This document shows positions 8,620 through 15,115 of a stretch of DNA of 64,000 bases, piece after piece. The stretch is from assembly GCF_006715055.1 (NCBI RefSeq), contig NZ_VFMN01000001.1:62001-126000 (forward strand), given 5' to 3'. The translations under genes and the position numbers were made by a program. The notes beneath the pieces are model-generated. The model was not told the origin of the DNA, searched no databases, and worked only from the letters and a program-made list of their open reading frames with translations. How positions within the stretch are numbered: position 1 is the first letter of the stretch; each line of letters begins with the position of its first letter. Source of the DNA: Lapillicoccus jejuensis. GTDB lineage: Bacteria; Actinomycetota; Actinomycetes; Actinomycetales; Dermatophilaceae.

Positions 8620-9735
8620 GTGAAGACTCGCGGTGCAGTGGTGAAGCAGGCCCCGGGCAAGTACGAGGTCGTCGACCTCGAGGTCGAGGACCCCCGGCAG
8701 AACGAGCTCCAGGTGACCATGACCGCCTCCGGTCTGTGCCACTCCGACGACCACATCGCCACCGGGGACATCCCCGTCGGCGTCTACCCGTTCTGCGGGG
8801 GGCACGAGGGCTCGGGCGTCGTCTCCGCCGTCGGGCCCAACACGGTCGGGTTCAAGGAGGGCGACCACGTCGTCTTCTCCTTCCTGCCCGCCTGCGGGCA
8901 CTGCACCTGGTGCGCCCGCGGCATGTCGAACCTGTGCGACCTCGGCGCCGGGCTGCTCGCCGGCTCCCGCTGGGAGGACCCGACGAGCTACCGCCTCAGC
9001 ATGGACGGGCAGCCCGTCGGCCAGATGTGCGGGATCTCGACGTTCTCGCAGGTGACGACGGTCGCCGTCGACTCGGCCGTGAAGATCCCCGACGACATCC
9101 CGCTGGAGAAGGCCTGCCTCGTCGGGTGCGGCGTCGGCACCGGCTGGGGCTCCGCCGTCAACTCGGCCGAGGTCGCCCCCGGCGACACCGTCATCGTCAT
9201 GGGCATCGGCGGCATCGGCATCAATGCCGTCCAGGGCGCGGCGATGGCCGGCGCGTCGAACGTCATCGCCGTCGACCCGGTCGCGTTCAAGCGCGAGAAG
9301 GCGCAGGAGCTCGGCGCGACCCACGCGGTCGAGTCGATGGAGGAGGCCACCGAGCTGGCCAAGTCGTTCACCAACGGCCAGGGCGCGGACTCGGCGATCG
9401 TCACCGTCGGCGTCACCAAGGGCGAGCACCTGGGTCAGGCCATGGCCTCGATCCGCAAGGCCGGCACCGTCGTCGTCACCGGTCTCGGCGACATGACCGA
9501 GGTCGGCGCGCCGGTCTCGCTGGCCGACATCACCCTCTTCCAGAAGCGGATCCAGGGCTCGCTCTTCGGGGCGTCGAACCCCAAGACCGACATCCTCAAG
9601 ATGCTCCGGCTCTACACCGACGGCAAGCTCAAGCTCGACGAGCTCGTCACCCGCACCTACACGCTCGACGAGATCGCGCAGGGCTACGAGGACATGCACG
9701 CGGGGAAGAACCTGCGCGGCGTGGTCGTCTACTGA
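8620..9735 (+). CDS. NDMA-dependent (mycothiol-era type) zinc alcohol dehydrogenase
   Basis: Zinc-dependent medium-chain dehydrogenase, 371 residues, with tightly bound NAD. Evidence: catalytic-zinc motif GLCHSDDHIATGD with Cys and GHEGSG; structural-zinc cysteines CGHCTWCARGMSNLC; Rossmann motif VIVMGIGGIGINAVQGAAMAG. The opening VKTRGAVVKQAPGKYEVVDL and closing ...HAGKNLRGVVVY are characteristic of the NDMA-dependent ADH family (TIGR03989) found in actinobacteria; physiological substrates are uncertain, probably alcohols or aldehydes. The GTG start at 8620 has AGGAGG seven nt upstream; longer frames upstream are non-coding. Confidence 0.92.
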   Translation: MKTRGAVVKQAPGKYEVVDLEVEDPRQNELQVTMTASGLCHSDDHIATGDIPVGVYPFCGGHEGSGVVSAVGPNTVGFKEGDHVVFSFLPACGHCTWCARGMSNLCDLGAGLLAGSRWEDPTSYRLSMDGQPVGQMCGISTFSQVTTVAVDSAVKIPDDIPLEKACLVGCGVGTGWGSAVNSAEVAPGDTVIVMGIGGIGINAVQGAAMAGASNVIAVDPVAFKREKAQELGATHAVESMEEATELAKSFTNGQGADSAIVTVGVTKGEHLGQAMASIRKAGTVVVTGLGDMTEVGAPVSLADITLFQKRIQGSLFGASNPKTDILKMLRLYTDGKLKLDELVTRTYTLDEIAQGYEDMHAGKNLRGVVVY

Positions 9736-9740
9736 CCCAC

Positions 9741-10721
9741 GTGACCGCACTCTCCGGCAGCCCGGCTCCCGAGGCCGGGCTGCCGGTGCTGTCCATGGTG
9801 CAGTCGGCCGCGGCCCGGGTGGTCGGCCGCGGCCGGGAGGCCCGGGTCGTGGCGGCGGCCCTCGGCGCGGGACGCAACGTCCTGCTCGAGGGCCCGCCGG
9901 GGACGGGCAAGACGACGCTGCTGCGGGCCCTCGCTGACGGGGCCGGGGTGCCGCTCGTCCTCGTCGAGGGCAACGCCGACCTCACACCGGCGCGGCTGGT
10001 CGGGCACCACGACCCGTCGCGGGTCCTCACCGAGGACTACCGACCGGAGAACTTCGTCCCCGGGCCGCTGCTGCGGGCCATGACGACCGGGGCTCTGCTC
10101 TACGTCGAGGAGCTCAACCGGGTCCCCGAGGACACCCTCAACGTCCTGCTCGGGGTGCTGTCCGAGCGGCGCACCCACGTGCCGCGCGTCGGGGCGGTGG
10201 ACGCCGCGGCGACGTTCCGCCTCGTCGCCGCGATGAATCCGTACGACGCTGTCGGCACCGGCCGCATCTCCCCCGCCCTCTACGACCGGTCGTGCCGGGT
10301 GACGATGGGCTACCAGCACGAGGACGCCGAGGTCGCCGTCGTCGCCGGGGAGACCGGCGGGCCGAAGGCGCTGGTACGACGCGCCGTACGGGCGGTACGG
10401 CTGAGCCGGGAGCACCGCGACCTGCGCCTCGGGTCGTCCGTGCGTGGCGCGATCGACCTCGTCCTCGTCGCGGGCCAGCTCGAGCTCCTGGGTGACGCAC
10501 CCGAATCGGATTCGGCGGGCTCGGCTCGGGTCGTGACGGGAGCCGAGCGGGGCGAATCCGATTCGCAAGGGTTCGACCCTGGGCTGGAGGCCGCACTGGC
10601 CGCACTGTCGGGGCGGGTCGTGCTCGCCGAAGGGGCCGACCGCAGCGTCGAGGACGTCGTCACCGAGCTGTGGGCGGCCGCTGCGCCGCGCGACGAGGGG
10701 GACGACGCGGGAAAAGCGTGA
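9741..10721 (+). CDS. MoxR-family AAA+ ATPase
   Basis: A 326-residue AAA+ ATPase of the MoxR/RavA group, cytoplasmic and usually acting with a VWA protein as a chaperone or metal-insertion machine. It shows Walker A GPPGTGKTTLLRAL, Walker B LLYVEELNRVPED, sensor 1 VAAMNPYDAVGTGRIS and an Arg-finger region. The GTG start lies 3 bp after the ADH stop, and the stop overlaps the VWA gene (GTGA, 10718-10721). Residues about 255-276 (PESDSAGSA...GESDSQG) are encoded by a 64-bp palindromic repeat inserted in frame, an insertion in the lid-domain region. The client of this pair is unknown. Confidence 0.9.
   Translation: MTALSGSPAPEAGLPVLSMVQSAAARVVGRGREARVVAAALGAGRNVLLEGPPGTGKTTLLRALADGAGVPLVLVEGNADLTPARLVGHHDPSRVLTEDYRPENFVPGPLLRAMTTGALLYVEELNRVPEDTLNVLLGVLSERRTHVPRVGAVDAAATFRLVAAMNPYDAVGTGRISPALYDRSCRVTMGYQHEDAEVAVVAGETGGPKALVRRAVRAVRLSREHRDLRLGSSVRGAIDLVLVAGQLELLGDAPESDSAGSARVVTGAERGESDSQGFDPGLEAALAALSGRVVLAEGADRSVEDVVTELWAAAAPRDEGDDAGKA
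10502..10565. repeat. 64-bp dispersed palindromic element, copy A (inside moxR gene)
   Basis: Starts and ends with CGAATCGGATTCG / CGAATCCGATTCG (each itself a 6-1-6 palindrome) and has GCTCGGCT / AGCCGAGC inner arms. It is the same length and layout as the element at 44982-45045; the terminal 13 bp and inner arms match, while the middle of the stem has diverged. It lies in frame within the MoxR coding sequence. Confidence 0.85.
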
Positions 10722-11713
10722 CGCCCGAGACGGCCTCGGGCGCGCCGAACCCGTTCTCCCCCAGCCCACCCCGGGTCCTCGAGCACCCCGACGAGGTCGG
10801 CGCGGAGCGACAGCGCCAAGCCGCCCGTACGACGTCCCGCGCCGAGCTGACCCTGCGCCACCCGTCGCTCGACCGCGTCTCCCGCGACGTCGGCGACCTC
10901 GAAGAGGCCGCGCTCGGCGACCTGCTGCGGGAGGACCCCGACGAGGCGATGGCCCTGCTCGCCGACCTCGCCCGGGCCACCGACGTGAGGCTGCGCGCGG
11001 CCGCACGCCGGCTCGCGCGGTCCATCGCGCTGCGGCCGCCGTCGGCCGGGGCCGCCACCCCGAACGGCCGCCCACGCCTGACCACGCTCCCCCAGCCCGA
11101 CGGCGGCGACCTCGACCTCGACGCCACGCTCGGGCGGCTCGACGCGACGCCGTACCTGCGGGGTGAGGACCTGCACGTGCGCGACTGGCGGCGGCGCGGC
11201 ACGGCGTACGTGCTCCTCGTCGACGTGTCCGGATCGGTCGCCGGGGCCCGGCTCGCGACGGCGGTGCTCGCCGCCGGAGCGTTGGCCAGCCGGCTGCGGC
11301 CGGGCGACGAGCTGGCCGTCGTCGCCTTCGCCCGCGACGCCCTCGTCCTGCGGGCCATCGACGCCGCCGCTCCCCCGGGTGACGTCGTCGACGCCCTGCT
11401 CGACCTGCGCGGGCACGGCACCACCGACGTGGCGCACGGGCTGACCGTCGGGCTGCGGCAGGCGGCCCGGGCCCGCTCGCCGCGCCGCGAGGTCGTCGTC
11501 CTCGGCGACGGGGTCGCGACCGCTGGCGGTGACGCGAGCGGAGTGGCGTCCGACGCCGGACGGCTGGGGGCGCGCATCCACGTCCTCGCGGTCGACGACG
11601 CCGACGAGGCCCGCACCGCGTGCCGCGCGATCGCCGCCGCGGGCGGTGGCCGGGTCGCGCCGCTGCGCCGCCCCTCCGACGCCGCCGACGCGCTGGCCAC
11701 CGTCCTCGCTTGA
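10718..11713 (+). CDS. VWA-domain protein, partner of MoxR ATPase
   Basis: A 331-residue soluble protein with a C-terminal von Willebrand factor A domain. The MIDAS metal site is intact: DVSGSVAG (DxSxS), a Thr in RGHGTTDV and an Asp in VVLGDGVAT. The N-terminal half is Arg/Leu-rich helical and may bind the ATPase or the client. MoxR/VWA pairs are widespread and typically assemble or activate metalloenzymes, but this pair is next to an ADH and not an obvious CO-dehydrogenase or methanol system. The GTG start is coupled to moxR by a GTGA overlap. Confidence 0.87.
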   Translation: MTPETASGAPNPFSPSPPRVLEHPDEVGAERQRQAARTTSRAELTLRHPSLDRVSRDVGDLEEAALGDLLREDPDEAMALLADLARATDVRLRAAARRLARSIALRPPSAGAATPNGRPRLTTLPQPDGGDLDLDATLGRLDATPYLRGEDLHVRDWRRRGTAYVLLVDVSGSVAGARLATAVLAAGALASRLRPGDELAVVAFARDALVLRAIDAAAPPGDVVDALLDLRGHGTTDVAHGLTVGLRQAARARSPRREVVVLGDGVATAGGDASGVASDAGRLGARIHVLAVDDADEARTACRAIAAAGGGRVAPLRRPSDAADALATVLA

Positions 11714-11716
11714 GGC

Positions 11717-11758
11717 TGTGGACAACCGGGCACTCGCCCGCTCGCGCTTGCCTAGGGT
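11717..11758 (+). promoter_or_regulatory. Promoter with TGTGGACAAC box, leaderless
   Basis: TGTGGACAAC (11717-11726; identical to a high-GC DnaA-box core on the reverse strand) lies 26 nt before the -10 TAGGGT (11753-11758), which is 6 nt before the ATG at 11765. Transcription should start at or next to that ATG. Confidence 0.6.
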
Positions 11759-11764
11759 GTTCGC

Positions 11765-12076
11765 ATGCGGGACCACGGCGGAGGCGGCCTCACCTACGAG
11801 GTCCTCGTCGAGCAGCTGGGGGAGGCGGCGGGTGACGTCCGCGCCGTCACGCAGCTCGCGCAGGCGGGAGAGGTCGAGACGATGGCGCAGGGGATCGACC
11901 TCGGCCACTCCCGCCTGACGCACGTGCTGTGGGAGTTCTGCGGCCGGTGGGACCGCGGGCTGTCGCTCCTCGTCGGCGACTCGACCGCGATGGCCGACGC
12001 GCTCGAGTCGACCGCGCAGGACTACGCCGAGGGCGAGGCGGCCACGGCGCAGCTCTACCTCGGGGCGGGCGGCTGA
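11765..12076 (+). CDS. Small WXG100/ESX-like helical protein
   Basis: A 103-residue protein predicted to be almost entirely helical, with no signal peptide. It has a Trp-rich turn WEFCGRWDRG in the middle and a C-terminal DYAEGE, which matches the YxxxD/E type VII secretion signal pattern; this resembles ESAT-6/EspC-like secreted or chaperone proteins. The assignment is by layout, since the classical W-x-G is W-x-x-G here. The gene is transcribed separately (own promoter) and lies 1.5 kb upstream of a WXG-type candidate toxin, so the two could belong to one secretion module (inference). No secretion ATPase is in the window. Confidence 0.55.
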   Translation: MRDHGGGGLTYEVLVEQLGEAAGDVRAVTQLAQAGEVETMAQGIDLGHSRLTHVLWEFCGRWDRGLSLLVGDSTAMADALESTAQDYAEGEAATAQLYLGAGG

Positions 12077-12084
12077 CATATCGC

Positions 12085-12114
12085 TGGACGCTCCGAGCAG
12101 TGGTGGTCTACGGT
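12085..12114 (+). promoter_or_regulatory. Promoter of thrS-like attenuator leader
   Basis: TGGACG (12085-12090) and TACGGT (12109-12114), 18 bp apart, form a good -35/-10 pair. The -10 ends 6 nt before the ATG at 12121, so the leader peptide should be translated from a leaderless mRNA. Confidence 0.65.
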
Positions 12115-12120
12115 CCCGGC

Positions 12121-12174
12121 ATGCGCCACCAGCAGCTCACGACGACGCCGGACCCCTCCGGCGCCGCGCCATGA
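12121..12174 (+). CDS. 17-aa leader peptide with Thr-Thr-Thr, thrS-type attenuator
   Basis: ATG-initiated 17-codon ORF MRHQQLTTTPDPSGAAP ending at TGA 12172-12174. Three consecutive ACG threonine codons lie at 12139-12147, directly upstream of a gene for a threonyl-tRNA synthetase. The start coincides with the predicted transcription start, so it is leaderless. A ribosome finishing the peptide would cover 12156-12165, the first arm of a predicted antiterminator. One stalled on the Thr codons for lack of charged tRNA-Thr would leave that arm largely free. This is the logic of classical ribosome-mediated attenuation. The peptide itself need have no function. Confidence 0.7.
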   Translation: MRHQQLTTTPDPSGAAP

Positions 12175-12217
12175 CCTGACCCGCGCACCCACCAGGCCCC
12201 GGAGCGATCTGGGGCCT
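12156..12217 (+). promoter_or_regulatory. Threonine attenuator: antiterminator and terminator hairpins
   Basis: Terminator: AGGCCCC (12194-12200) pairs with GGGGCCT (12211-12217) around a 10-nt loop, followed by TCGTCGTGTC. Competing antiterminator: CTCCGGCGCC (12156-12165) pairs with GGCCCCGGAG (12195-12204) in 9 of 10 positions. The two are mutually exclusive because they share 12195-12200. The U-tract is weak, as is common in high-GC genomes. Confidence 0.65.
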
Positions 12218-12281
12218 TCGTCGTGTCGGACGAGACCGGTCGCTTCCTGGGCACCCGCCTCCAGCGACAGGACCGCCCACC

Positions 12282-13514
12282 ATGTCCCACCTCGACCACC
12301 GGCAGCTCAACCGCGACCTCGCCGTCTTCGCGACCGACCCGCTCGCCGGCTCCGGCCTGCCCCTCTGGCTGCCCGCCGGCGCCGCGATCCGCGACGAGCT
12401 CGAACGCCTCGCCAAGGACCTCGCCCACGCCGACGGGTGCGAGGACGTGCGCACCCCTGTGCTCGGCAAGCGCGCCCTCTTCGAACGGTCCGGCCACTGG
12501 GCCAAGTTCTCCGCCGACATGTTCCCCGCCATGCGGCTCGGTGAGGAGGACGTCGTCCTGCGCCCCGCTAACTGCCCCCACCACGCGCTGGTCTACGCCT
12601 GCGAGCAGCGCTCGTACCGCGACCTGCCCGTCCGACTCAACGAGCTGGCGCCGATGTTCCGCGCCGAGAGATCCGGCGTCGTCTCCGGCCTCTCCCGTGT
12701 CCGGCAGATCAGCCTCGACGACACCCACGTCTTCTGCCGCCCCGACCAGGTGCGCGACGAGGTGGCCCGCGCGCTGCGGTCCGCTCTGGAGGCGCAGCGC
12801 ATCCTCGGCCTGCCGGTCGACGCCGTACGGCTGTCGCTGCGCGACGACTCCGACGCCTGGCTGGGCTCTCGCGAGCAGTGGGAGCAGAGCGAGGGCGAGC
12901 TGCGCGCGGCCGCCGAGAAGGTGCTGGCCGACCGCCCGCTCGACCTGGTCGAGGCGGCGGGTGAGGCCGCGTTCTACGGGCCCAAGCTCGACCTGCAGGT
13001 CCGCGACGGCCGAGACCACGAGGAGACCATTGCCACCGTCCAGCTCGACGGCAACCTGCCCGAGCGCTTCGACCTGGGCTACCAGGCCGCCGACGGCTCG
13101 CGCGCCCGCCCGGTGATGATCCACCGCGGCACCGTCGGGTCGATGGAACGCGTCACCGCCGCGCTGCTCGAGCGCTACCAGGGCCGGCTCCCACTGTGGC
13201 TCGCGCCGACCCAGGTGATGCTGCTGCCGGTCGCCGAGGCGCAGGACGCGGCGGTGGACGACGCCGCTGCGGCGCTCCGGCGCCGCGGCCTGCGGGTCGC
13301 CGTACGACGTGACGGCAGCCTCGGGGCGCGCATCCGCGAGGCTCGGCGTCGGCGCGCCGCAGTGGTGGGCGTCGTCGGAGCGTCGGAGGCCGCTGCGGGC
13401 GTCGTGCAGGTCACCGACGGTGTCGACGGGAGCCGGCGCGAGGTAGCGGTGGACCAGCTCGCGGAGCGGCTCTCGATCGCCCACCGGGAGCGGGCTGCTC
13501 GCGTCCTCTGGTGA
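12282..13514 (+). CDS. Short-form threonyl-tRNA synthetase (no TGS/editing domains)
   Basis: A 410-residue class II synthetase containing only the catalytic and anticodon-binding domains; standard ThrRS is about 640-660 residues with N-terminal TGS and editing domains, which are absent. The active site is complete: RPANCPHHALVY (zinc Cys), motif 2 FRAERSGVVSGLSRVRQ with DDTHVFC (zinc His), and motif 3 MIHRGTVGSMERV (zinc His). The C-terminal anticodon domain starts at PLWLAPTQVMLLPV. It is probably a second ThrRS beside a full-length housekeeping copy, as in some streptomycetes (recalled, not checked). It lies behind a Thr-rich leader and terminator, so expression should rise when charged tRNA-Thr falls. 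Confidence 0.88.
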   Translation: MSHLDHRQLNRDLAVFATDPLAGSGLPLWLPAGAAIRDELERLAKDLAHADGCEDVRTPVLGKRALFERSGHWAKFSADMFPAMRLGEEDVVLRPANCPHHALVYACEQRSYRDLPVRLNELAPMFRAERSGVVSGLSRVRQISLDDTHVFCRPDQVRDEVARALRSALEAQRILGLPVDAVRLSLRDDSDAWLGSREQWEQSEGELRAAAEKVLADRPLDLVEAAGEAAFYGPKLDLQVRDGRDHEETIATVQLDGNLPERFDLGYQAADGSRARPVMIHRGTVGSMERVTAALLERYQGRLPLWLAPTQVMLLPVAEAQDAAVDDAAAALRRRGLRVAVRRDGSLGARIREARRRRAAVVGVVGASEAAAGVVQVTDGVDGSRREVAVDQLAERLSIAHRERAARVLW

Positions 13515-13517
13515 GCC

Positions 13518-13559
13518 TGTGGAGAACTTCCGAGGCGTCGATCCCGTTCTCCCTAGGCT
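13518..13559 (+). promoter_or_regulatory. Promoter with TGTGGAGAAC box, leaderless
   Basis: TGTGGAGAAC (13518-13527) lies 26 nt before TAGGCT (13554-13559), 6 nt before the GTG at 13566. Box-to-start geometry is the same as for the 11765 gene, supporting co-regulation of the two WXG-like genes. Confidence 0.6.
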
Positions 13560-13565
13560 GGTTTC

Positions 13566-14834
13566 GTGGACGGGACGGAGGAGCCGGCGCTGGCGTCGGG
13601 AGCGTCCGTCGACGAGCTCGTCGCCGGTTCCGTGACCGGCATCCTCGGCCTCGCCGAGGCGATGGCGTCGCTCGGGGACGGGCTGGACGACAGCGCCACC
13701 GCTCTGTCGCGGGTCGAGGTCACGGGGTGGTACGGCGTCGCGTCCGCCGCCGCCCACGACCGGCTCGGGCAGGAGTCGAGCCGCTGGGTCGCCGCGTCCG
13801 GTGCGTTCACCACCGCGGGTGAGGCGCTGCGTCGGTACGCCGCCGCGTTGGCTCCGGCGCGGGCCCTGGCGGGGGAGGCAGTGGCCGCGTACCGGCGCTA
13901 CCTCGCGCTCGTCGACCTCCTCGTGGCCGCCGTGGCCGTCCCGTCGACCGGGGGGACGACGCCGGTGTCGGGATCCGGCAAGGTCGCGGCCTCAGTCCCC
14001 GACCGCGCCCAGGTCGGGCACCGGACCGCCGTCCTGCTCGCCGCTGCCCACGGGGAGGACGCGCAGCTGGCGTACGACGCCGACTCGCTGCGCCGCCGGG
14101 CCATCTCGTTGCTGGCCGATGCCCGCGCGCAGGCTCTGGCGGCGGGCGATGCGGCCGCCGACCAGATCCAGGCGGCGATAGCCGACGCACCTCGAGCCCG
14201 GACGTTCTGGCAGGGCACCATCCGCAGGCCCGGCGCCGAGGACGCCGGCCACACGTCGCTCGACGTCGTCGGCTTCGTGCCGGGGTGGGTCGGCATGGCG
14301 GCGACGGCGGTCAACGTCGGGTGGTACGCGCTCGAGGGCGACCGCGAGGACGCCGGGTACGCGGCGATGGGGTTCGCGCCGTTCGGCATGGGCAAGGTCG
14401 GCCACGAGATCGCGGCTGGGTCCAGGGTCTTCAGGCTCACTGACAAAGCCGACGTGCTCGCGCTGACCGGACGCGACCTGTCACAACTCGCCCCCTCCTT
14501 GGGCTTGACCGAAGTGAGTCCTGGCGTCTTCACCACCCGCGGGGGACTCACTCTGGAGCTCATCGGGGGGCAGCACCGAGTCCCTCACGTGCTGCTGCAC
14601 CTCTTTCCCGACGCAACCAAGCGGACACACAGCGTCTTCAATGTGCCCGCGGAGGAACTGTTCTCCACCCTGGACGAGGCTTGGGCCCGGCGGGGTGCGC
14701 CCGAGGCGAACGACCCTCTCGCCTACGTTATAGACCTGCATCGCGCTGTAGGCGTGAGTGGCGAGACCAAGGTTCGCATCGTGGTGCGCACCATTGGCTC
14801 CGTCAACCGAGTCGTCACCGCATTCCCCTGTTGA
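13566..14834 (+). CDS. WXG-domain polymorphic toxin candidate (BECR-type RNase-like C-terminus)
   Basis: A 422-residue protein without a signal peptide. Residues about 1-130 form a helical WXG100/LXG-like domain with WYG at about residue 57 and many Ala-rich heptads. Residues about 215-290 form a hydrophobic pre-toxin segment (TSLDVVGFVPGWVGMAATAV, then GFAPFGMGKVG). The last 120 residues form a small domain with GQHRVPHVLLHLFPD, THSVF and a closing VRIVVRTIGSVNRVVTAFPC. That His-rich start and terminal TAFP strand resemble BECR-fold or CdiA-type RNase toxins (inference; exact family not recognised). GC drops in this last domain. The downstream 75-aa gene is a candidate immunity protein. Confidence 0.65.
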   Translation: MDGTEEPALASGASVDELVAGSVTGILGLAEAMASLGDGLDDSATALSRVEVTGWYGVASAAAHDRLGQESSRWVAASGAFTTAGEALRRYAAALAPARALAGEAVAAYRRYLALVDLLVAAVAVPSTGGTTPVSGSGKVAASVPDRAQVGHRTAVLLAAAHGEDAQLAYDADSLRRRAISLLADARAQALAAGDAAADQIQAAIADAPRARTFWQGTIRRPGAEDAGHTSLDVVGFVPGWVGMAATAVNVGWYALEGDREDAGYAAMGFAPFGMGKVGHEIAAGSRVFRLTDKADVLALTGRDLSQLAPSLGLTEVSPGVFTTRGGLTLELIGGQHRVPHVLLHLFPDATKRTHSVFNVPAEELFSTLDEAWARRGAPEANDPLAYVIDLHRAVGVSGETKVRIVVRTIGSVNRVVTAFPC

Positions 14835-14849
14835 TGAGGAGACCAGGAC

Positions 14850-15077
14850 GTGTCAACGCTTCCAGAGTGCCCCCGGTGCGGGCAGGACTACGTCCGGACT
14901 GCACGCCTCGTCGAGACCGGCGAGCTGTTCCAGCTGTGCGACGAATGCCTCGCTACCTGGCCTTTGGGAGCCGAGGTTGTAAAGGCCACGTTCACCCAGC
15001 TCGACGACTTCGCGGAGACGCGCGGGCTGCCTTACAACACGGGCGTGGAAGCGGCTGATACACCCGGCCTCAACTGA
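14850..15077 (+). CDS. Zinc-ribbon-like small protein, probable immunity protein
   Basis: A 75-residue acidic protein with two Cys pairs, CPRCG and CDEC, spaced like a rubredoxin/zinc-ribbon knuckle, followed by an acidic helix (VVKATFTQLDDFAETRG). The GTG start has GAGGAGACC upstream and lies 15 bp after the toxin stop, so the two are co-transcribed. Small size, acidic charge, position after a polymorphic toxin and lower GC together fit a cognate immunity protein (inference). No named immunity family is recognised. Confidence 0.55.
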   Translation: MSTLPECPRCGQDYVRTARLVETGELFQLCDECLATWPLGAEVVKATFTQLDDFAETRGLPYNTGVEAADTPGLN

Positions 15078-15115
15078 GTGAGTGCGCAGGAAGTGGCAAC
15101 ACGTGAGGTCCTGTG

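Noticed and set aside
11717-11726. Replication-origin DnaA boxes
   Set aside because: TGTGGACAAC-like sequences are single, promoter-linked and scattered; there is no cluster, AT-rich unwinding element or dnaA/dnaN gene.
12076-12281. T-box riboswitch before the ThrRS gene
   Set aside because: No specifier-loop stem or conserved T-box sequence is visible; the leader peptide with mutually exclusive hairpins explains the region better.
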